From assembly GCA_009602725.1 (NCBI GenBank), contig WELB01000078.1, forward strand, positions 596,763 through 616,616: a DNA stretch of 19,854 bases, written 5' to 3'. The notes under the pieces were generated by a model. It ran no database searches. It worked only from the letters and a program-made list of their open reading frames with translations, and was not told the DNA's origin. Shown here one piece after another: positions 9,700-16,900 of the stretch. Within the stretch, counting starts at the first letter, position 1; every line of letters begins with the position of its first letter. The position numbers and the translations under genes were made by a program. Origin of the DNA: Spirogloea muscicola. Taxonomy: Eukaryota > Streptophyta > Zygnematophyceae > Spirogloeales > Spirogloeaceae.

Positions 9700-10335
9700 G
9701 AACCTTTGTCAATTTACTTCGGGCTGGCTTTCACAGCCCTTGCCCCCATTGGAGTGCCACTTTCCTCTTTCCCTGCCATAGCCTCTTCGGGCCCCGTGGT
9801 TGCTGCTTAGCTCGTAGTTTGGCCCCTTCGAACCTTGTCAATTCTTTACGGGCCGGCTTCTCACGCCTTGCATCTGCGTGCTGGCCGTGCTCTCGCTGCG
9901 GCCTCCGGCTTTCGTCAGGGGGATAGTTTTCCGGCAGCTAGTCTGTCGGATGTGAGGCTCCTCACTCGTAAGTACTGAGTGGTCCATCCTACCCCGTTCT
10001 CTGCTTCTCTCTGCCATAGCCTCTTCAGGCTCTCTCTCTCTCTCTCTCTCTTCAGGCTCGTAGCTTAGCTCGTAGTTTGGCCCCTTCGAACCTTGTCAAT
10101 TCTTTTCGGGCTGGCTTCTCACAGCCCTTGCCCCCATTGGGAGAGCCACTTCTTCTTCAGGCCCCGCAGTCGCTGCTCGTGGTTTGGCCCCTTCGAACCT
10201 TGTCAATTCTTTTCGGGCTGGCTTCTCACAGAAAAGAAACGAAGCAGCTACGAAGCACTCAGTAACCCCTGCTTCTCACAGCCCTTGCCCCCATTGGGAG
10301 AGCCACTTCTTCTTCTTCTTGCCCCCATTCTGCCT
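9700..10335 (+). repeat. array of duplicated retrotransposon 3' tails
   Basis: The unit GGCCCCTTCGAACCTTGTCA / ATTCTTTTCGGGCTGGCTTC / TCACAGCCCTTGCCCCCATT occurs whole or in part at least five times (near 9708, 9821, 10080, 10190 and 10270). CTGCCATAGCCTCTTC recurs at about 9775 and 10014, so a block of about 240 bp was duplicated. A CT microsatellite lies at about 10030-10051. Inside, 9871-9978 carries a separate coding 3' end reading HLRAGRALAAASGFRQGDSF and PAASLSDVRLLTRKY with a stop. At 10250-10265 an inverted fragment reads SRGY-stop on the minus strand. Confidence 0.65.
9871..9978 (+). mobile_element. LINE-type extreme C-terminus (copy with clean frame)
   Basis: About 35 codons are open in a single frame to TGA at 9976. 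They read HLRAGRALAAASGFRQ, then GDSFPAASLSDVRLLTRKY. This is the only plus-strand copy whose last segment is not frameshifted, and it gives the reference for the family's C-terminus. It begins abruptly inside a tail repeat, so it is a rearranged piece. Confidence 0.55.
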
Positions 10336-10593
10336 CGCGGGCTGGCCACGCTGCGGCAAAGGCCGCTCGCAGCAAGGCGGCCAAACACGCCGACCACCCG
10401 GCTGCCGACGAGTTCGTCCCCCTGGCTGTGGACGTGCATGGGGCTCTCGGATCCCACTGGCTCGACCTGTTGGCCAGGCTTGCACGGCGCGCTGTGTCCC
10501 GCAGGCGCGGTGAGCCGGCTGACTTCAACGCCGCTGGCTCGTGGGCTCAGGTGTATCGTATGCGCTTGTCCGTCTCCCTCCAGCGGTCCATGG
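10336..10593 (+). mobile_element. LINE-type C-terminal remnant (copy 5), ends at an ambiguous base
   Basis: The frame reads ARSKAAKHADHPAADEF, VPLAVDVHGALGSHWLDLLA, RLARRAVSRRRGEPADFNAA and GSWAQVYRMRLSVSLQRSM. It is the clearest version of the motif shared by copies 2 and 3. Homology stops at the N at 10594; the expected FAVHLRAGRA segment and TRGY end are missing. Either the element is deleted there or the assembly joins two loci. Confidence 0.6.
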
Positions 10594-11098
10594 CNGCCTC
10601 GCCAGACGCCCAGGGCCAGGTCCGTGACCGGGAAGCTCTGGGTGGCATCGTGCGGATCTCCGCCGGCGACCACACCCAGCAGCGCGATTGCCGGGCCCCT
10701 GCCATCGAAGCTGTCGCCCCGGCAGCAGGATGGCCCCAGGCGAAGCGGGGTGAAAGTCAGCAGCTCAGTCGTCTGGACTATTTGCCTCAAAAAGCGGTAT
10801 GCAAGGACGGCTTGAAAGTGGCTGCAGCCAGCTTGTGCAGGCCATGCCTTGCTAACTCCACGTTCCTCTGAGTTGCCCTGTAGGCCACTTAGAACACATG
10901 TGACACAGCTCTTCGGCTCCGCGAATGCTGTCCTATATGCTAAACAGCCAGTGCAACGACTTCCGGGCTGCCTGCACGACGTCTTGGGATGCCGTCCAGC
11001 AGCAGGCGAAGAGCCAAGGAACGGACGCAGCTGAGAGATTTAGGCACAGCGAGGCGAATTCGGTGCGGGGCTCGCAGCAGCCGGTCGCGGATGCGTAC
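10594..11098. other. unrecognised stretch after the ambiguous base
   Basis: Frames are open on both strands up to about 10790 (for example FPVTDLALGVWRG on the minus strand), but none matches a family I know and there is no clear splice context. If the adjacent DM13-like exon belongs to a real gene, its downstream exons should lie here; I could not find the expected second half of that domain. Confidence 0.35.
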
Positions 11099-11343
11099 GT
11101 GAAGTTGGAGAGGACGAAGTTGCAGTCGTCGAGGACGGCGAGCGCGGCGGCCACGCGGTGCGCCGTGCGCTGCAGGGATCCGCGAAAGCCCACCTGCACC
11201 GCGGTGGACTTGCAAGGCGCGTAGCGCCCCTCCGAGAACTGGACTGCCGGCGGCGGCGGCGGCGTGACGGCGGCGGCGGCGCCGTCAGGAGCTGGCAGCG
11301 CGGCTCCGTGGGGAGCGGACCAGCGGCGCTGGCTCCCACGCTT
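11099..11343 (-). CDS. DM13-like domain exon (gene incomplete or broken)
   Basis: A minus-strand frame reads a Pro-rich linker, then VQFSEGRYAPCKSTAVQ, VGFRGSLQRTAHRVAAALAV and LDDCNFVLSNFTYASA. The pattern of an upstream Cys, a GF-x-x-SL-x-x-x-x-H block and a VLDDCNF-x-L-x-NF strand resembles the start of a DM13 domain, as in plant DM13/DOMON/cytochrome b561 proteins, which are secretory or membrane redox proteins. The two Cys could pair. The exon may start at 11343 after ccgcag; there is no in-frame ATG. A donor (ac|gtacgc) at 11098 would cut after NFT. I found neither the first exon nor the DVHWWG-type second half, so this may be a gene fragment truncated by the neighbouring retrotransposon DNA. 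Family assignment is from memory of motifs. Confidence 0.35.
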
Positions 11344-11387
11344 CTGCGGCAGCTCGGCCGTCGAGCCGGGTGCTCGCGGGGCATGCC

Positions 11388-11431
11388 AAACCCTAAACCA
11401 TAACCCTAACCCTAGACTCTATACCCTAAGC
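11388..11431 (+). repeat. CCCTAA telomere-like / telo-box tract upstream of ATP23
   Basis: The tract AAACCCTAAACCATAACCCT, then AACCC and CCCTAAG units, ends about 10 bp before the ATP23 start codon. It contains the telo-box core AAACCCTAA, a plant promoter element common in housekeeping genes. It could be a functional 5' element or an interstitial telomere scar. It also lies just upstream of the minus-strand DM13-like exon, so it may sit between divergent transcription units. Confidence 0.6.
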
Positions 11432-11441
11432 CCTGGCGGCC

Positions 11442-13174
11442 ATGGAGGCGAGGGAGGACACGGGCGGCGGGCCCGGCGGCGCGTCGCTGTACGGCACCAC
11501 GCAGGAGCGCTGCGAGCAGATGATCGATCACGCCATCGCTAAGAGTGAGGACCCTGAAACCCAAATTCTCGCTACTCGCACCGCCCACGTCCAGTGTTTG
11601 GGGTTCTGGGTCTCAGCGGTCACTGCGGAGTCCAGGATCACGCTCCTGGAGCTCCGGCCTTAGCCTTTGGCCAGCCTTTTGATCAGTGTACAAAAAGCCC
11701 GATAACTTGCATCCGATTACTCAATCGTACTGGGCTACTCAGTCAAATGAACTGAAGCAAGGTGGCCTTCGCTCTCACTGCTAATGAAGAGTGCGGCGGC
11801 CGCAGGCCCGGTGGTGAAGTTCGTCGTGGCGGCCATGGAGAAGGCCGGGTGCGCAGTGGGCCGCGGCTTCTTCCGCGCCGAGGTGTGCGACCTGGACGCC
11901 GGCGGCGGCTTCCGGCCCGAGGCGGGGGTGAGGAGCCCGCCCTCGCACTCCTCCAGGTGCTTGCCGTGATCGGCCAGCCCCCCCGGCCCAGCATGGTCAT
12001 CTCGTGCTTTGTTGCTCAGCCTTTACGCAGCTCAACTGATTTGAAGATAGGATTAAACCCCTGATACTGATCATTCAGCATGACTGCCTAAATAGTCGAT
12101 GCTTAAGACATGTAAGACATGTATCTGGATAGGAGTACATGTTGTACTCATACCCTATCCAATTAGCCTCTGGCCGTCTGCTTGACTGGTGATAATGGCG
12201 GCAGTTCTTTGTTGCGGCGGCGGCGGTGCCTTTGCAGGTGGTTGTGTGCAGCAACCACGTGCTGTACCAGGATGAGGTGGACACTGCACTTGCCCACGAG
12301 CTGATCCACGCGTACGACTTCTGTCGGGCCGCCAACCTTGACTGGGCAAATTGCGTTCACCACGCGTGCAGCGAGGTAACACCATCATCAGTTGGTCTCG
12401 GCCTTGACGTGTCAGCTGCAGCAGAGCTAGATATCTGAATGAAAGCTTTACCCTGAATTCAGCTGATTGCTGAGTATGTGCACACCCCTGTACCTTTGAA
12501 TCTCAAACCTTGAGCCCTCCAGCCAACGACCAGTACTTGCTCCATGTTGTTAGTTGGGAAGACAATCGTCCGTGCTTTATTACCATACAAAGTTGAGAGC
12601 ATACGTACTGGGAGCAAGCTCCTTGAAGCTCCTGTTAGCATAAGTTGGTGACCACCCGCTCAACCCATCTCTGCAGCTGCTGCCTCCTGCAGATTCGAGC
12701 AGCAAACTTGAGTGGCGACTGTCATTACAAGCGGGAGATGCTGAGGGGAAACACGAAGATGAGGGGGCAGCACCAGGTCAGCGCCAGCTTGACTGCACGC
12801 CATTTAGCATCTGTTGCAGTCCATCCATGGCCTTGCTCTGTCAACATTCATCATGCTGACAGGAGCCGGCACGGCCGCTCCTACCATCTTACCAATATCA
12901 TTTTGTAGCTCTTTGAACATGGAACAAACAGAGGATGCAGTCATATCAGCTCAAACAAGATATATGAAGCTTCTGCAATGGCAGCGGTGCTGCTGCTTCC
13001 TGCAACCAGTTGATGTGCTGCGAGGCCCTTCTAATGCAGATCTGTGTGAAGAGGAGGGCGCAACTCTCGGTTGCAATGAACTCCAATTGCGAAGGCCATG
13101 CTGCGCATGATGCAGTGGAGGCGGCATGGCCGACCTGCTACAAGGACACTGCCCCATTTGACCAGATTCCTTAG
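11442..13174 (+). CDS. ATP23: mitochondrial inner membrane protease ATP23
   Basis: Five exons (11442-11544, 11806-11927, 12238-12375, 12693-12776, 13040-13174) join in phase to 193 residues, close to the plant protein's usual length. In yeast, ATP23 is an intermembrane-space metalloprotease that matures the ATP synthase subunit Atp6 and helps assemble the Fo sector. The zinc motif HELIH is at residues 95-99, inside VVVCSNHVLYQDEV and AHELIHAYDFCRAANLDW. Other family blocks are VKFVVAAMEKAGC, CVHHACSEIRAANLSGDCHY, KREMLRGNTKMRGQHQ and CYKDTAPFDQIP. The paired cysteines (C-x-S, C-x-x-x-H-H-A-C, C-x-Y) are conserved, as expected for intermembrane-space folding. All introns are GT-AG. The ATG is the only sensible start, ten bases after a telo-box tract. 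Intron 2 carries a small inverted transposon-tail relic at about 11963-11975. The N-terminal tail (residues 1-20) is Gly-rich and probably flexible. Confidence 0.95.
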
Positions 13175-13458
13175 GTATCAATTCCCAGGCTGTCTGCCCT
13201 GACCATCAGCCTGCAGCCACCAATGCAGCTAAGGGACGATCTCTTTGGTAGCCAATTTAATTTATCATGCCTGGTGCACTTGTCATCATTCATTTCAGTC
13301 CTCACCAAAGGCAGCCAAAATGCAGTCAAGAGCATCTGTCTAATGGCAAATGACTCATGTACGTCGACTGTCTTGCTAATAGCGGTGCAAATCGGTGATT
13401 TTTTGAGTTTTTCCCCACCTTTGCCATGGTGAGTACGGAACACCAATTTCCTGCGCAG

Positions 13459-13668
13459 AATGATGTTCCACCTAAACTATCAGTGTCTGTGGCCTGCCCT
13501 TCATGCTACCATTGAAGTGAGTCTTGAGTGCCTCATGCAATCTCTGTACGCTTGATAGAAGGCCATAAGGCAGGCGAGTTGGCAGCAGAAGTGGCAAGAA
13601 GCAGCAGGGAGCACATCACCCGCAAGATTATTGAACAGCTATCAGACCTGGGCAAGATGCTGATGTGA
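13459..13668 (+). CDS. doubtful small exons, unrecognised
   Basis: Downstream of ATP23, bases 13561-13668 read GHKAGELAAEVARSSREHIT then RKIIEQLSDLGKMLM and a stop, a convincing amphipathic helical peptide. Upstream, 13459-13516 lies between a good acceptor (cctgcgcag) and a good donor (gaa|gtgagt) and reads MMFHLNYQCLWPALHATIE. The two join in frame only if the second exon starts at 13570, giving an intron of 53 bp, shorter than any other here. I do not recognise the protein. It could be the end of a gene whose other exons I missed, or a relic. Confidence 0.22.
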
Positions 13669-13975
13669 GCCTCCAGGCTCAGAACTAAGCGGTTGCGCAC
13701 TCTGGGATTGGCAAGAATGCAAGCAAGTTCGATTCATGGCCAGCAAAAGCTACATGGGCAAGTGGTCGGGTATTCTGAAGTTTGGCAAATAGGTAGCCGC
13801 CACGGTGGTTTAGCCTGTAGCCGGCGACTCTATAGCAACTGGTTATCGTGGTTATCGGTGCCTGATGAGTTTAGTCAATCGGGTTTCACTGCCAAATGAG
13901 TTGCCCCTGTGCTCCCCAGCGTCCTATTAGTAATACACTAGCACTAAGTGTGAGAGGCACATCCTTTGGGGAACT

Positions 13976-16900
13976 CTACTTCTGATTTAACCACTTGAGA
14001 GTTGCAGCACTTGCATGTGCTAGCTCCAGGTTGTCGGAGGACTTTGCAAGCTTGTCAAGCACTGGTTTGACTTTCTCGTCCCTCATAGCGGCTGCAAGCC
14101 TCTTGTCCTGGCCGGCCAAGATGCACAGCGCGGATGCAAGTGCCAGCGCCAGCCTCTGGTCTTGGTGGTTCTTCTTCAACAGCGCCGCCAGCACAGAGAT
14201 GGCTCCTTCACAACAACTCCGAGCAAGCTGAATCGTTAGGACTGGTCTTCATATATATGATGTAGACTAACTATGAAAGCTGTATCATCTGGGTCAGCAT
14301 CCTGATCTATAGTGCACATGAAGATGTGCTTGAATTGCTAAGTGCAGGTTCGGAGCTTCGGAGATACCTGTGGCAATGACCTCCTTGACGGCATTCGGCT
14401 CCCGCCCCATGAGAGAGATCGCCCAGACGATATTGGACTTGGCCTGCAGTGATGTGTTGGCCTTCAGGAGGTCCACCATTGGGGCCACAGCTCCTGCGCA
14501 GCATGCATGCAGCACTCTTAAATGATGTGAAGATAAGTCAGTGACCTGTGTGTTAGGCAGATCATAATTGCATTGGCCTTGATGTTGGCGACAAAGCTGG
14601 CCGTCAGTTGTGCGCATATGTAAGTCCGTTCAGAAGCACTACCTGCGGCAACAACCGTGCTCCTCACGTGGTCGCTCTCGCATAAATGGGCTAGCGCTTG
14701 GGCAGCATGAAGCTTCACGCCCATGGGCGCTGTTCCCTGCAGCACCTCCACCAGTGGAAGCACCGCCCCATGACTTGCGATGACCGACCTGCGTACAAGT
14801 AAGCAGACGATGATACTCATCTTGAATGAGGCAGTCAAAGGCATGGACAGTGCTGACACGCTCTAATAGAAACCTTTTTTATTTTCTGCCCCATGTGAAG
14901 TACTCTGATGGCGCTCACCGGAAGTCTTTGCTAGGATAGCCCGCTATTGAGGCGATTGATGAGCTGGCCAGGACCTTCACGCCATCCGGTCCAGACCTGG
15001 TGATGAGACAACCATCGCGAAGCTGGGGCATATGGGGACTACAGTAGCGAGTAGCGAGCGAGATGGAGCTGCCTCTGGATATACCATCACAGAGCTAGTC
15101 ACGATAGACTTGCAAGCTGCACACACGTAACTGGTACTCCTAACAGAACGTGTTGGCTCGAGTTGTCAACTTGCAGGTATGTTGGTGTATGGAGCTGAGG
15201 CACGAGCAGAGGGAGCTGCTGGAGTACCGTAAGCATTGCAGCAGGCCTGGCAGCACGTCAGCCTCGACAAGGAGCTCAATGTCCTGCTCCGAGTGAGCAA
15301 AGCTGCTGATGGCCTCAGCAGCATATCTCTGACATTCTCTGTCAAGCAACCAGGTCAGGAGGTGAGAGTCAGCTCGACGACTGTTACCGAAGGAAGGGGC
15401 AGCACAGGCTTACACCATACTGTTTTTATGTTCATTGCTGTTCATCTTTTGCTTTACTATACTCTATGGATGAAGTAAGGGCTACCCAAGTACTACAACT
15501 GATCGCCTTGGCTATGGAAAACCAAACTCTAGGCAGGTCCTGATTGCTGCGCTCCAAAGCCCAGAAACGTACCTTGATGCAGAGGGAAGGAATGTAAGAA
15601 GCGAGTCCACCACTTGCTTCGACTGCATCCCAATCGCATCCCGCCTGCTTTGGACGAGCCCAGCTATCACAGCCAGGGCGTCCTCCTGGCTCTCCGAGGA
15701 GCTCAGCAGCGCCACCAGCATTGGCACGGCGCCGGAATGCACCACCGAGGCCCGCACCTTGTCCAGCATAGTGCTGCCTCTGCTCAGACAAGGTCCACAC
15801 ACAAGCGGATCCCTCGACCTTGACAATCTGTCGCGACAGCGTGGGCGACCATGCCATGGCTGGCATGGCATGTCTAGCAATGCAATCACAGAACTCAAAC
15901 TGTAGGCCCCTCAAAGGATGCCCTTGTGACCACAAGCATAATTGTGCCAAGGGATAACTATTACTAGCAAGATTGCTTTCCTCTTTGACATTCCCTCACC
16001 TCCTGGGTTGTGTGTATACCAGGTTCTTCAAAGTCAGCAGTGCTCCGTCTCTGGTCTCCTTGCTCTGATATTTGCAAGCATGACAGTCCAATGCATCAGC
16101 TGGCTATGTTACCAGTATTAAGTCAGACAGTGTATAGTCCTCCCAATCTCTGTGTACCAGATGTGGCTACTAAGCACAGTACCTGATACTTCAGAAGTGG
16201 CACAACAATCTCAACGGCCCCTGTGGACAAGATGGACTCGCGGGTTTGGTCGGTGGAGACGAGACTTGCGAGAGTGGTCACTGCCTTGCCCTTGGCTTCT
16301 GGAAGGCCCTCCTTCAGGATCGCAACCAGAGCCTGGAAGCAGCTCCATGTACGACCGTCATCATGTCAATCATGAGACACAACCCAAAGATACTAGCAGG
16401 CTTTATGAGCTCAGAAGCTGAGCTGAGGGCTAGCATCTCCACCTTGGGCGCGTGGGCGCTGACGAAAGCAAGCCGCGAGTCCTCCGTATTGGCCAGGCGT
16501 GTCATTGCCGATGCGCTCGCCGCTGCAATTCGCACAGATGCCAATTGAATAGGACTATATAGCTATGCAATCCTGCAACTGCAATGCATTGCTGCTGCTC
16601 TCCAGCAGTATTTGAGGAGGATAAGCTTGTGTGATTATAAACGTATATGTCAGATGTATGGCCTCTATGGTGCAAGGAGGAGGGTGAAATATACGCACCT
16701 TGAACGACGTTGCTGTCGGAGTACAGGGCCGACACAAGCCCCTTCACCCACTTGGTGCTCAAGGCCGTGGGCAGGCCCTTGTCAGCCTCTGGTCGCTGCT
16801 CGCTGTTGCTGGCCTGCTTGCAGGCCTGCTTGAGCAAGAGGCTGACTTCACATCAGCACTGTGCAATTCGTGTACGAAACAATCATTGGCCTCGGCTGGT

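Noticed and set aside
10080-10110. GGTTCGAA on the minus strand of the tail, resembling a Pol III B box
   Set aside because: No A box at a suitable distance and no tRNA-like cloverleaf; the match is short and partly palindromic (TTCGAA).
7445-10593. Several apparent host genes in the repeat region
   Set aside because: The open frames share one repeated C-terminal pattern, are frameshifted or truncated, and are each followed by the same tail, as expected for dead retrotransposon copies.
10248-10790. 180-codon minus-strand frame over the remnant of copy 5
   Set aside because: Much of it is antisense to a recognisable LINE-type C-terminus and tail repeats, and it crosses the ambiguous base; only the 10600-10790 part remains unexplained.
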